Shown here: in pieces, positions 1-12,170 of the stretch
Layout: every line of letters begins with the position of its first letter
Position numbering within the stretch: position 1 is the stretch's first letter
Notes under the pieces: model-generated
Told to the model about the DNA's origin: nothing
Databases searched by the model: none
Seen by the model: only the letters and a program-made list of their open reading frames with translations
NCBI GenBank assembly: GCA_018340805.1
Contig: JACMZG010001870.1
Coordinates: 50,900,594-50,964,593, forward strand
Length of the DNA: 64,000 nucleotides
Direction of reading: 5' to 3'
From: Microvelia longipes
Lineage: Eukaryota > Arthropoda > Insecta > Hemiptera > Veliidae
Program-made: the position numbers and the translations under genes

Positions 1-467
1 AAGTCATTCGATAAAAATAGAACTCATGCTGATAATGGAATGAAACTTATGATACACACATATAATACGGCACATATGATATTCTTATATACATAGATAC
101 ACATGTGGATCAAATCTCAATCTGATCGCATCAATTTTTCGCGTTGTATGATTTTTTGAAACTTTTGCTGAGCCTTATTGCGGTTAATGACGTTATAAAA
201 ATATTTTTCGAACAGCACAACTGCTGCTGTAGACTGATTTTTCTATGAAGTTCCAACTCTCTAGCATGGATGCACTAAGAGGTACGATAACAGACACACA
301 CACGCACATACACACGCACATACACACATAACTTTGTGAAAACCACTCAGGAGGTCTTTAAAACACCTGAAACGGATAATTCTGGTTTCATCCCGGTTTC
401 GGATTCTTTAGCAAACACAATACTTTTCTTATATACCTACAGTATAAATGAGGAAAAGTAAAAACAG
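1..467 (+). repeat. Dispersed repeat, module X (truncated by window edge)
   Basis: Noncoding repeat recognised because its landmarks recur in the window: a 'gtcattcgataaa' start, a (CA)n tract followed by 'actttgtgaaaacca', 'aacacctgaaacggataa', and an end reading 'tatacctacagtataaatgagg'. Other copies lie at 9066-9509 (+), 38445-38860 (-) and, split by an insertion, 29795-30775 (+). It carries no reading frame of note. It may be the 3' part of a retroelement or a nonautonomous element; the class is unknown. Confidence 0.75.
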
Positions 468-1677
468 TTTAAGAAAAAAATTGTTTATTACGCGAGGGAT
501 AGTTTAAGTGCTCTGAATGTGAGGAGTGTAGCAGTATTGCCTTATTAGTGTAAATAAAAATGACGTATTTGATTTGACTCTGATACAGGGTGTTTGTTCC
601 TTTCCCTTCATGAAATTCCCTACAGAGTCTAAAATAAGAAAAGCTAGGAAATGATTTTCTGTATTTATCAAGACATAAATCACTACTGAAGCAGGGCTAC
701 CACCTCCAATCACTACTGAAGCATGGCTACCACCTCCAACCTGTATATAACTTTAATAAATATCCGTTTTTATCAGTCTTCTGGATCAAATCAATTTTCT
801 TAAAACTAAAGCAGCAACTTTACTGAGCGACACAGAACTTGTCACTTCTCACCCACATTGTTTTAAAAATTGTTTAGTAGGAACACCAGAAAGTTCTTGA
901 TTCTAGAGAGGATTTTTGAATGTGCGAGTCATTTCCTTCTTTTCTTTGATTCGCTTTTAAAAGTCCTGACTTAAGGTGCAATCATAATACTGCGGTAGCG
1001 ATGCGTGCGTGCGGTGACAGCTCAAATTCAACCTATGTAATCGTATGGACGTTCTTAAACAGCTTGCGGTAGCGTTGCGGAAAATGGAAATTTTTGCAAA
1101 CCGACCAAACCCGCACAAATAATACAGTGATTAGCATTGTATAATGCTAATGCACAATAGTAGAACCTTATTGTTTATAATGGCATTAATCCACTATAAT
1201 GACTTAGAAAAAATTTCAAAATTCGTAAATCTTCAAAAAAAATTAAGTATCAAGCTAAAAATGCTAGATTCACTTATACTCCTTAAGGTATTTAACATGT
1301 GTTAAATACATATACGATGTTAGATTTCATTTATGGTATTAATTTTTAATTTATCTATTGACATATATAACAAAATGTTAAAGATACACGTTTTATTTAC
1401 TAATAAATATGGAAATTCGCCTGTATGCCACTTACATATACTATAGTAATATGACGAACTGTTTTAAGACTATGTGACCACGAAGAGGACACAGAGGCGC
1501 ACAGGGGCGGTGAAGCGACCCCCACACCGCCCAAGAGGCCTAGGGTCTCTTGTTTTAGCGAATTTTCATAATGAAAATGACGCTTATGAGGTTGTTCGGA
1601 TGACGGAAGTTGAGGGTGGGAGTGGGTGAATCGGTTCCTATTGGCTTTCCTGATAACAAAATATGTCCGAAAAAAGT
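468..1677. other. No gene seen; AT-rich spacer
   Basis: No reading frame with codon-like content, splice pattern or recognisable domain was found. A locally GC-richer patch near 1480-1560 has no recognised homolog here. Confidence 0.5.
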
Positions 1678-1707
1678 TTATATATATATGTATATATATA
1701 TAATTAT

Positions 1708-1738
<31 letters not shown>

Positions 1739-1780
1739 TATATTATATATATTATAATATATATTTATATATTATATATA
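1678..1780. repeat. (TA)n microsatellite
   Basis: Alternating TA with a few TAT/TTA interruptions over about 100 bp. It can form cruciforms and often marks assembly or replication slippage. Confidence 0.9.
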
Positions 1781-2530
1781 TGTATGTAAGAGTTTCTACC
1801 CTTTCGTATGGCGAACGATAATCTCGAAGCGTTCTCAATTGAAACGAAACTTTGCAAATCGCGAGATGTTGTGGAGGTTACGAGGCCTATTGTTTATAAA
1901 AATTATGACGTCATCAACCAAAGTTATGACGTCATGAAAACAATTTTTTTTTGAAACTTAAATGGCTTCAAACAAAGTATTTCGTTTCGTGTAAGTAGAC
2001 GGCTAGCTGAATCGATTAAGACCAATTTCAGCTCAATCGAACCATCACAAATGGCGCAACCGGTATACATATATATATATATAATCTTGTATATATGTAT
2101 ACGTCTAGGTCAAAGACTCGTACGATATCTGTTGGGTTCAGTAGTGTTAGAGGGGTGGGGATATAGTATAAAGAGAGACTCTACCTCTTGCTCCATCATG
2201 ATAAGCCTACTGTCCCAGAGACAGGGCAAAAATGGCTCTCACTGAACCACGCCGAGCTAAGCAGACCCGTAAAGAGGAAGAACATCGAAGTAGTCTTTAT
2301 ATGGTCGAAGTTATTCTAAAACGAATGCGACCAGTTTCAGCTCAATCAGACATCCTAAGTGACGCAAACGGTATTTTTTATTTTAAATAATCATGAATAT
2401 TTTTTTAACCTTAAGATTTTTACTCAAATAAACAATTTGTTTACAAAAATTTGACATTTTTTTTTAAATTCTATAACAATCATAAATGTAAGTAAGAGTT
2501 TATACCTTTTGTATAGTGAACGATAACTAA
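1781..2530 (+). repeat. Diverged direct duplication
   Basis: Two related segments: 'gtaagagtttctaccctttc' followed by 'gcgaacgataa' near 1788 resembles 'gtaagagtttataccttttg' followed by 'gtgaacgataa' near 2492, and the 'ttcagctcaatc' phrase occurs near 2028 and 2336. This indicates an old duplication of a few hundred bases, with a (TA)n tract in one copy. No coding content. Confidence 0.45.
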
Positions 2531-2837
2531 AGCTGATGAAACTATAATCTTTTTACCCTTTATACAAGGTTACTCCAAAAGTTGCAACGTGTGAATTTTT
2601 CCTTGTATTCTTTATACCTCTATAAAAAACGTATTAGTTATGTATTTAAATATTATTATTTCTTATATTGCTTGTTAACTGTAATATTATTGCTTACTAT
2701 TAATAATAGAGGATTAATAAAATCAAATTTGTGAGAAAGCCCTGAAACGAGTCTGTGAAAATTCGCTAAATACGTGGCAAAATGCCATGTAACAAGAAAC
2801 GATAGTGAAACCATACATTAATACAAAACAAAACAAT

Positions 2838-2945
2838 GTGGCGCGAAGCGGTCACCGGGAGGCCCCGGGCCGCGAAGTGGCCCGGCGGAAGTGGGCCTCG
2901 GCGCGAAGCGCCGAGGCCGTGTAGCGGCTACGGGCCGAAGGCCCG
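2838..2945. repeat. GC-rich cassette of consecutive GAA-triloop hairpins
   Basis: An abrupt GC-rich block in an AT-rich setting. It reads as a string of hairpins: 2838-2855 (GTG/CAC outer stem, CGC-GAA-GCG tip), 2867-2883 (seven-pair stem with one G-T, GAA loop), 2894-2918 (perfect eleven-pair stem, GAA loop), 2921-2931 (GTAGC/GCTAC) and 2931-2945 (perfect six-pair stem, GAA loop). The flanks share phrases with 43060-43255 (for example 'gtagctacgggc' versus 'gtagcggctacgggc'), so it belongs to a dispersed repeat. Function unknown. Confidence 0.85.
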
Positions 2946-3559
2946 TATTTATATGTACGGTAGTAAGTAAAGTAAAAAAATCGACCAATCTTCCTAAAAT
3001 TATGGTGTAGTGAGCGAATAAGCATTTACTCAATGTTCCAAATCTCTAAGGGCAGACAAGAGAATGGCAATTACGGAGTTGCGGAGGGCATTGCTGACAT
3101 GTTTTCGTAAAGAAATGTTCAATTGAAGAATAGCGGCAAATCTACTCTCTTTTCTCTACAGAAAAGAGAGTACTGAACAAGCGCATAAAAAAACTCTGAC
3201 TTTTTGCTTTTATAAATAACTGTTGAGAGTTTTTACAAATAATTTCCATTATCACTAAAGATCAAGCTATGTAGTTAGTAAAACAGTTTTTAAATTAATT
3301 TCCCCGGGGGAAAGCCTAACTAACAATGCTTTCCTTTGTATTTTCATTTTTCCTCTGTGTAATTATCAACACAGTGAACAACAAGTTAATCGTTCCAGTT
3401 AAGAATATATATATTTTGTCATGTTTTATTATATTATTTCATTTTACGTATAACAAAATTTTATATCATTTTAATACAAAAAAAATATATACCAAGAGCC
3501 AGATCTGACAAAACGAGACTCATTTAAACCTACACAGTGGAAAACATAGATATTTATTA

Positions 3560-3834
3560 CTAGAGGGGCCCTATACGTTTAATTTTGAAACATCGAAAAA
3601 GTAACCTCACCACCTTCACTCATAATATAATCAAATAATCAGGACAAAACTACAATAATTTATATAGTAGAACGTTAAAAAACATATCAAAACCCAAACA
3701 ATGTGTCAGAGCCGAAAACAATTGATATTATAATCTTAACTCACTTTTGGAGGAGGTTTTAATAAGGTTACACATAGCCCTAAAAAGATGTTTCTGGCTG
3801 CTCAATGTATTAAGATGGGCCATGCCCCCTCTAG
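3560..3834 (+). mobile_element. MITE family A copy
   Basis: About 275 bp bounded by inverted CTAGAGGGG / CCCCTCTAG ends with TA on both sides, suggesting a TA target. Internal landmarks 'aacatcgaaaaagtaac' and 'aaaaagatgtttc' recur in copies at 7408, 21872, 26688 and 28494. There is no transposase, so it is nonautonomous. Tc1/mariner-like mobilisation is only inferred from the TA flanks. Confidence 0.8.
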
Positions 3835-4296
3835 TATATATATATATATATCTCCATAGTGAAAAACCACTTCCAATAATTGCTCATGCCCCAATTTTGA
3901 AAAATTTTACAATTTTTTTCTTTCTATATACGTGGTTATGTTTGTTACGTAAAACTTGAAGATAAAATTTCTTTAGCTGACAACATTTCTATAAAAAAGG
4001 TTCATTTATCTAAATCAGAGTTGAGACTGGACTTTAAAATCACACTTAAGGTTCAGTTGTGCGGTAAAATGGTATTTTATTGCTGCGGAAATGACAAATA
4101 TAAAGTTAAGTATTTTCAATTCGAAAGCTACTTAATTTTATATTTGTAATTTACATCCGAAAATATATATTTATTAATGCTTTACTTAAAATTATGTGAC
4201 ATAGTTTCATTTTATCTGCCAAATTCATAACATTTTACCGCAAAAAGTTAAATTAACAACCTGTATACAATAATGGAATAAATAAAAACTAAGCTA

Positions 4297-4297
4297 T

Positions 4298-4358
<61 letters not shown>
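4297..4358. repeat. (TA)n(TG)n microsatellite
   Basis: Compound dinucleotide tract: TA repeats followed by TG repeats. Confidence 0.9.
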
Positions 4359-4359
<1 letters not shown>

Positions 4360-7300
4360 CATCAAGGCTAATTAAAGATATAGAAAAGCTAAAATATGCA
4401 ATTAAGGAACAATAGCTTCTCGGTGAAACTTGGATCTCAAAATTTCAAATTTCAACAAAAAATAATACGGGGTATTTTCTTTTAGATATCTTTGCCTGGC
4501 TTTATCTAGACCTCACATTATTTTGGTTAAATTTCTATCCCAGCTTTTTTTTTCAGAGAGAAATTCTTTTAGATTTTCTTTTTTTTTCTTTTTTAAGTTA
4601 TGAATGGAGTGAAGTTATTTTTGAAAGGTTAGCAAAAAATGCCTTATTAATTCTTGCGGTGGAATTAGAATAATAAACCGAGGATTTATAATTCTATTTA
4701 TACTCTTTCTTGGATCTCCAACAATAGCAGTTTGGTTCATCATCTATATAGCATTACCAAATGTCCACGTTTCAGCACTTTTAGGCTCTTAAAATTGAAT
4801 TTTACTGTCTGTACGTATATGTGGAGAGATGTGTGGTATCTTTACACGTGTGTCACAATTCAAGTCGTTACGACAGGTCTTAATAATTAATAAAAAATGT
4901 TTGTATAAACTGTATTTTTACCAAGAAGGAACAAAAAGAAACCAGTTTTCGTCTCTTCACTCACTATAACTAACTAATAACAAAGACGACATTCAACCTT
5001 TAACGACCATCATCAGTGCCATAACGAAGTAAAAATGTTTATTTAACAGTCAAGTTAAAGTCATTTTGACAGGAGGGATGGATGGAGAAGTGAGAAGTCT
5101 ACTCACTCAAAAAATGGGGCCAAAAAAAACACACACAATCGAGCTCATTTTTTTTCTATCATTCTGTAACATTTTTGTGAAATCATTCACAAATTATTTA
5201 ATGTTCTATTTATTTATTTATTTATAATATACGGCGTGAGCCAATATACAAAAATCAAGAAACAAAAATTTACAAAATTAAGATAAAAAAAGTTACAGTA
5301 TAAATTAGTGGTAAACATCAAATGGAAAAATAAAATCAGAAAGACTATAAAATAAATAAAATATGGCATTCATAAGGAGAAAGTAATAGGGAAAAAAAAA
5401 AAAAAAACAGCTATAACATCAAATATTAGTGATAAATGTGTGATTATGATGGTGATAAGATAACAAAATACACACAAATATAACGTTAAATAAAAGATAA
5501 TATATATATAAAATAAATAAAGATATAAATAATAAAAAAAAATTTAAAAAAACATAAAATGCGAAAGGATTATTCTACGCATCAACACGTAAAGAGTAGA
5601 GTACTAAAATAAGTTAAATTAAACACAGCATGCAACCAAAACAATTAAAAAGTATACTTTATAGAACTGAGAGAAGATGAGAAGTAACAAACGATTTGAA
5701 TTTAGAAATGGAAACGGTCAGGAATAGAATTTGCTAGACGCATCATTCGAGATATAGGAGAATTTAAGAGGTAGTTAGTTCGGAAAAAGGAATGAAGAAA
5801 ATTTCTTGATTTCTAAGATGTTTATGTTGTTATTTCTTAAAAATGAATGAAATTTAGCAATTCTGACAAATAAAACAGCTGTGTGCACACCTTCTAAAAT
5901 AAAAACAAAAGATACGGGGTTCCATTTTATTTACACAGGAACCCTATAGAGTAAGTAGACTTTCCTTTCTCCTTTAACCCCCCTAAAAATGAATTTAGGC
6001 CAAGTTTATCAAAGGATAGGAAGACTAAGACTAGTAAAGCTACAATGACAGCTCGGAACAATAAAACTTCCTCTTCAACAGGTCTCTCATTCCATTCCTA
6101 ATATTACTACTAATTAACAATACGCTAAGCTATTCTACAAAAATCATGGCTCTATACTCGTCTTTAAAACACATAATAAATACATAAAATTCGTAAAAAA
6201 TATTATATTTATAAATAATTTGATATCCCCCTCCCATATGGCTATATACCTAGGTATATACCTAGGGACTCAATTCCCTATATTTTAGCCTCCAATTTTG
6301 ACGTTTGGGGTTAACATTGGGAACTCATGACCCAAAATAACCTCTTGATCTATGTACAAAGATTAGGGCCTTGCAGAGATGATCTTGTCCGTGTACATGA
6401 TGAATTCTACTTTTCGCTCCTCCTGTCGGGGTCTCTTCAGAATTTAGGATTAGAGACAGGTGACTTAAAATTGGAGAAACGGGTTTAAACTGTTTATATA
6501 CCTGAATCTGACCCAGTCTTTAATGACGAAGATTGTATTCTGATGGTGAACCTCACATTGTACACAAAGATGTTCCTTCGAAACAAAGCGTCGGATTTAT
6601 CATATACGTCGACGTGGTCACCAGCATGTGGTGACCATAAACTTTGTGGTTTATTGACATGAAGATTATCATGAAGATTGACATTGCGAGGTTATGATCT
6701 ATTAATGCTTAGAATTTGAACATTCAGATTGATTAAGCGTCCATTCCCAAAAGAGAGTAATTAAACGGAGGTGGTTTACAATTTACACACGAAAGGTATA
6801 AATTGTTTAGCTCCGAAAAAATATTTACTCCCTTATATTTTAACTTCTTTCTTTAAACTCTCTAGATAACATCAAAGTAAAAATATTGTTTGCATTAATA
6901 AAAAAAAAACGAATGTAATAATCTAGTGAAATACAAAAATATATACCTTAAAATAGACGGCCAATAAAAGTATGCGCGGTAAAAAGATAAGCGGTGAAAA
7001 ATCCAACAAATAAAATATTTTAAAAAATCGCTGGAATACAAAAACGAAAATAAAAATATTACTCAAAATAAACTGTTAAAAAATTAACCAAAATAAACAA
7101 AATTTATTAAATTAAAAACAGTAAAAATGTCCCGGAGGGAAGGCAAATATTGATATTGTCAAATTTTATTGAAGCATCATAGGAATGATTTGGTACGTAA
7201 AATATTGAAATAAAAGCAATTTAGTGCGAAATAAATGTGATTAATTAGTCGCTTTGTGATGAAGTTTGTTAGCGGACTTTGAATGCTTATCGTTTAATTC

Positions 7301-7407
7301 GATAAACTAAAAGTATATAAAACATGAGAGTTTTTTTCTCAAGACCCATATAACTCTCTCTCTAACCAACAGTTGCCATTTTGGCAAACCTCTTGGTAGA
7401 ATTTTGA
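4359..7407. other. No gene seen; long AT-rich stretch
   Basis: About 3 kb without a supportable gene. It contains A-rich tracts near 5390-5560, a (TTTA)n tract at about 5204-5224 and one hammerhead-like relic at 4985-5022. No exon-like block with flanking splice sites and sustained codon bias was recognised. Confidence 0.5.
4985..5022 (-). ncRNA. Hammerhead-ribozyme-like relic
   Basis: On the minus strand the order is CTGATGA, a stem II-like 'GGTCgttaaAGGTT', then GAAT where an active ribozyme needs GAAA. The same layout with intact GAAA occurs at 34735-34770 and 34908-34945. Probably a decayed copy of a Penelope-type or similar ribozyme-bearing repeat. Confidence 0.4.
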
Positions 7408-7640
7408 AACATCGAAAAAAGTAAAGTTAACACCTTCGACTATTAATATAATTAAATAAAGATCACACAAATACAGTGACTTCTATAGCAGAACATTCAG
7501 AATACAAAACAAAACACAAACAATGAGAAAAGCAGACAAAATTGATTGATTATAAACTCAATTTACTCTTAGAGAAGGTTTCAATGAGCTTACACAGAAG
7601 ATTGCTCCAAGCCTCTCAATGTATCATGATAAGCTATAGT
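7408..7640 (+). mobile_element. MITE family A, diverged copy
   Basis: Contains the family phrases 'gaaacatcgaaaaaag' and 'cctctcaatgtatcatgata' in the same order as 3560-3834. The left terminus is degraded. It abuts the family B element that starts at 7648. Confidence 0.65.
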
Positions 7641-7647
7641 ATAATAG

Positions 7648-8202
7648 CTCAGAATAATACTATATATAAAGGAGCAGTACTGATAACACGAAAGCCGGTT
7701 CACTGGTGCAACTAAGTAATGCTGCCATCCTTACAATATACAATTTTCTAAAAAAAAAGTTGATAATACTTCCGGTTGCTGAATTATTATGTTCTATTAT
7801 TTATTAATAATTGGTTATTCATAAAATACTAATACAAATATCGGTGCATTACAATATTTAAAGCATTTTAATTCTAGTTTAACGTATTTATTAAATTATA
7901 TATAAAAGTAGTCCTCGTCAACTAAATGTAGATTCTCGTATTCCTTTACCCTTTTGCGATCTAAGACCAGTTTTATGTACTTAGCAAGGTTTTTTTAAGT
8001 TATTGAAAACCTTGCGATTTAAGTTATTGTTCTTTACGATCTTTTTTCATTAATAGATATTTATGACTCATATTTAAATTAATTTTTTGTTGTCAGGTTG
8101 GCAGCATCACTTAGGTGCACCAGTCAACCGGCTTTCGTGTTATCAGTGAAATTACATTGTGTTTACGGTCCTTTGCTCTTCTATATATAGTATTATTCTA
8201 AG
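7648..8202. mobile_element. MITE family B (hAT-like), 555 bp
   Basis: Inverted termini 'agaataatactatatata' / 'tatatatagtattattct' enclose subterminal inverted blocks with 'aacacgaaagccggttcac' and its complement. Two other copies (26210-27115 and 28995-29530) have 8-bp target duplications, which points to hAT. This copy's flanks do not match, so the duplication is lost or eroded. No transposase. Confidence 0.85.
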
Positions 8203-8519
8203 ACCAGTACGATAATTGTTTGTAATTGGAGTCTAAAATTTATTGAATATTTTTATTATAATAAAGTAATATCACAGGAAAAGAAAAGAAAAACAGAAAA
8301 AGCTTAGACATTGTTTATTTTTAAGCACCTTTTAAGAGGAAACTCTTGAATAAATTTACAATGGAAATTTACTTATATAATTCAGATGTATTTTCATTTT
8401 AAATGTCTCCACAAAAGCGAGATGGCAAAGGGGGAGGGGAGTTATATTTTATCTGTAGATGTCTTTAATTTTATAATAGGAGTTTTTTGCTTCCGTGCTT
8501 AGTAATCGATTTTTGCTCA

Positions 8520-8655
8520 GGTTTTATATTTATGCTTAGGTTTTATATTTATGCTCAGGTTTAGGGTTTTATATTTTTGCTTAGGTTTTATATTTATGCT
8601 TAGGTTTTATATTTATGCTTAGGTTTTATATTTATGCTTAGGTTTTATATTTATG
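8520..8655 (+). repeat. 19-bp minisatellite
   Basis: About seven tandem copies of 'ttaggttttatatttatgc' with small variation. The unit begins TTAGG by chance; it is not a telomeric array. Confidence 0.9.
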
Positions 8656-8712
8656 CTTGATAACTTGAGCTGTTGCTTTACGACTTGTTCCAAAGTCGTA
8701 TTAGATTTAAAA

Positions 8713-8998
8713 TATACGGGTACGGGTCCTTCGAACTTCCTCATCTATTGGATTCGCTACGCTCATCGTCCCAGCTTTGGACTCGCTTCGCTTGTCCTCA
8801 GAATTTACAATTCGCCAAATGTACACTGCAACATGTCTTTGAAATCGCTTCACTCGGTTTTAAATGCATCCGTTTCATTCTCAGCGGATATTCATACAGC
8901 ACCGACTATGCTATGCTTAATTTTTATGAGCCAACAAAAATCATGGCTATACTTGTCGTATTGAAACGAAACTTTGTGTTACTTATTTATTAAGTAAA
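8713..8998 (-). repeat. 5S rRNA-derived SINE copy (minus orientation)
   Basis: On the minus strand a 5S-like head ('aaaaattaagcatagcatag') is followed by a body containing GGAC-rich GCGAAGC hairpin blocks and ends 'acccgta'. It is more diverged than the copies at 12953 and 29531. The 5S resemblance is to the internal control region (box A and box C), as in SINE3-type retroposons. A poly-T or pol III terminator is not obvious in this copy. Confidence 0.75.
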
Positions 8999-9065
8999 GG
9001 TAACACTGTACCGCAGTTCAACCCAATTGAACCATTTTCTGATTTTTTTTTAAAACTCTAATGAA

Positions 9066-9509
9066 AAAGTCATTCGATAAAAAATGAACTAGTGCTGATA
9101 ATAAGATGAAACTTGGCACATATGTAGTCTTATACATAGTCACATGCGTGCCATATCTCAATCCGATCGCATCATTTTTTCGCGTTTTATGAATTTCCGA
9201 AAGTTTTGCTGAGTCATTATTACGTGTTAATGACGTCACAAAAAATATTTTCCGGTGTGAGTTCACCCAAAGCCCCACGGTTAAATTTCCAAATTGCACA
9301 ACTACAGTGGTAGACTGTATTTTGTACGAAGTTTAAACTCTCTAGCATAAATACATCAGGAGCTACGATGATAACAGACACACACACACACAGACATACA
9401 ACTTTGTGAAAACCAATCAGGAGGTCTTTAAAACACCTGAAACGGATAATTCTGGTTTCACAATACTTTTCCTATATACCTACGGTATAAATGAGGAAAA
9501 ATAAAAAAA
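9066..9509 (+). repeat. Module X copy
   Basis: Near full-length match to 1-467: same 'gtcattcgataaa' start, (CA)n tract, 'aacacctgaaacggataa' and 'gtataaatgaggaaaaa' end. It lies immediately beyond the 5S-derived SINE at 8713-8998. Confidence 0.8.
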
Positions 9510-9996
9510 TGTGCCAAAACCTTTCAAAGATATGCATTAACTTAACTTTAACTTAGTAAAGCTAATGTTATACTTTACCGATTTTGGAAGTGTGAGCATA
9601 GTTCTGTTTGACAAATGTGATAGATAAGTGTGTTTTCTTTAAAAAACCAAAAACTGATTTACAAGTAGTTATGCCAATGCTCAAGTTATAAAGTATAAAC
9701 AGAAAACCGAGGCAAAAAATGGATTTTTAACCACGGATGCATCAAAAGGAAATTTACCCGGCTTGTAGAACTGTATCCCGGTCCACATGTATTATTATTC
9801 AATATTTGGATTTTTGAAAAAGATAAATAAACATATTTATTATCTGTTTATATTTCAATAATGTTCTTTCCTATGATATTTAACTCAATACAAAAATATA
9901 TAAAATTCTGGCGCAGTGGTCCGCATGTCGGGCGGATTTCCTTTGGATGCGTGTTTCCGTGCTTAACAACAAGCCTGGTTGGAATGATAATTTTTA

Positions 9997-10566
9997 TAGT
10001 TTTTTACATTATATAAGTTTACAACTACTAAATAAATAATTCCGACGCGGTGGCCCGCTGTCGGGCGAATTTAATTTAGAATGCGTGTTTCCGTGCTAAA
10101 CAACCCATTTATTGCTTATGCATGAACCATGCCCATTGCGTGGTTCCGGTTCATACTTTAGAACTGAAGCAGTTACTCAATTGTCAAGCACTGCTCGTAA
10201 CTCTGTCTGTATTTTTCAAAGGAAATGCGCATAATTATCCAGTTGGTTGTACAAAACTATGCCTCTAAAATTAGAAGTACGCACTATTATTTGCACTAGT
10301 TTAAAGATAAGTTACTTGTCTTTAAGCTTAGTCAGTTATCTTTAAAGGTTTTAGCGCATTTCCTTTGGAAAATACAAACAAAATGAGTTATCGAGCAGTG
10401 CTTGACAATTGAGTAACTGATTAGGTTCTAAAGCATGAATCGGAACCTTAAGCAAGAAATGGGTTGTTAAGCACGGAAACACGCCTCAAAAGGAAATGCG
10501 CCCGACATGCGGACCACCGCGCCAGAATTATTTTGTAGTTGTAAACTTTATTAAGTAAAAAACTAT
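9997..10566. mobile_element. Foldback element (family I), about 570 bp
   Basis: Long inverted arms: 'agttttttacattatataag' ... 'gtttacaactac' on the left mirrors the right end. Inner arms carry GGCGCGGTGG / CCACCGCGCC and GTGTTTCCGTGC / GCACGGAAACAC. A fragment of the same terminus lies just upstream (about 9908-9965) and another copy at 18452-18790. The phrase TGGCGCAGTGG at about 9911 matches the tRNA box A consensus, but no tRNA fold was found. Confidence 0.8.
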
Positions 10567-10581
10567 TATATATATATTATA

Positions 10582-10626
<45 letters not shown>

Positions 10627-10648
10627 TATATATATAAATATATATATC
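10566..10648. repeat. (TA)n microsatellite
   Basis: Interrupted TA/TAT tract directly adjoining the foldback element. Confidence 0.9.
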
Positions 10649-12170
10649 GAAAGTCTCGCAAAACGTTTGTTTTCGTCATTAGGGACCTATGAAACGGATT
10701 TGTGTCGTGGTCCGAGGTTCGACTTCCGCCATGACGCCTATCCCATTAGCGAATTTTATTCTCAAAGGAAATTCGCTAATAGAGATAGTAATTGAATTTT
10801 ATTATCATAATTATAAATAAATATAAGTATTTTCTCTGCAATGTCAAATAATCGAATTTATTTTACGTTGTTTAACAGTTTATGACTACAGAGTGGAAAT
10901 GACACCCGCGTGTTTTGTAAATTACCGCGAACATTGAAAAAAAAATTAATTAACTTTTATTTAATAATTAATTTGACTTTTATTCTCTTTTAATCTTTTA
11001 AAAGGGAACTGAATAGATTTTTATTTATGTAATTTTTTTATTAACAAGAAGAAAATAAATGTACTATTAATTTTTTTACATTATTATGTTTACTTTTCTC
11101 CTCATGCAACGTAGGAAAAGTATCGTCACGCAATAGATAAAAAAAATTATTTTAGGTGTTCGAACCCTGTAGTTCCAACACCTAAACTAGTTCAGGACTC
11201 CAGACCTAGTCAAGGTGTGAACTAGTTCAGGACACCAAAACTAGTCAAGGTTGAACTAGTTCAAGACACCAGAACTAGTCAAGGTTGAACTAGTTCAAGA
11301 CACCAGAACTAGTTCAAGACACCAGAACTAGTCAAGGTGTGACCTTGTTCGAAAATCGCCAAAAGTTTTATTTTAATGCGAATTGTTTATCAACGGCTTT
11401 CAGTGGGTTAAGCAACATGGAGCTCTGTCCGTAAGTCTTCAGGTGGCAGCGAGGAAACTCACAGCACACTGGTTACTTGGGTTAGTTTTAGTTTTCTGAG
11501 AGTGAATGTATTTAATTAAGTAACGATTTAGTATGCTAAGGAATTGTTATTTTCCAATGTATTGAAAATGTATGTAAGAATTCAAAAATGTAAGTAGTTT
11601 CTAAGTAGTTTATAAAATAATATTTATTTGAATACAAGCAGGATTTTCCCATAGCCCTGGGTAGGGAACAAATAGATTTTAAGAATCATTGTAAGAATCC
11701 TTCTTATCGACTACCTACTTATAATAACCTTATTATACCTTTCTCTTGTATATTGATCATTAAATAACATAAAAGAGCATACAGAGAAATAGATTTTAAA
11801 ATCTAAAAAGTAAAAATAAAATCTATTCAAATATACAGGTTTTAGGATGTTTCAATTTTGATATTTCAACCCTTCCCCAGGTACGCCTCCCAACCTCCAC
11901 TTACCCCCTCTTTTGACTTTTATTCTCTCTCTTGTAATAAGAAAAAATTTCTTTGTATACCATTTTCTTTAAAAATCTAAATGTATAAACTGATTTTTCT
12001 TTCAACCATCTGAGTTTTTATTTTAAAGATTACCTTAGGAAAATGTTGGCTTTGTGTTCGTTTGTCATTGACAATACTCCAGCTCAAAATACAAGAAAAC
12101 ATTACTTCTTACGGATTGTACTGAGCACAATCAGATAAGTGTCACATATAATATGTCGCGCCTAGAAACT
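10649..12170. other. No gene seen; repeat debris and spacer
   Basis: Contains a box B-like phrase (GGTTCGACTTCC near 10710), a minisatellite at 11195-11345 and AT-rich sequence. The 'cattagcgaattttattctc' phrase near 10745 has a weaker match near 27785. No gene. Confidence 0.5.
11195..11345 (+). repeat. Minisatellite of ACTAGTTCA/ACTAGTCAAGG units
   Basis: Tandem units of about 33 bp alternating 'gaactagttcaagacacca' and 'gaactagtcaaggtt', four to five copies with length variants. Each unit carries the palindrome ACTAGT. Confidence 0.85.

Noticed and set aside
8520..8655. TTAGG-containing array as insect telomere repeat
   Set aside because: The unit is 19 bp (ttaggttttatatttatgc), not (TTAGG)n, and it is internal.
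38..9135. 'GCTGATAAT...ATGAAACTT' in module X as a hammerhead
   Set aside because: There is no room for stem II between CTGATAA and GAAA, and the same spacing in all copies shows no pairing.
9905..10720. tRNA genes from box A-like TGGCGCAGTGG and box B-like GGTTCGACTTCC
   Set aside because: The two boxes are hundreds of bases apart and no cloverleaf or acceptor stem can be drawn.
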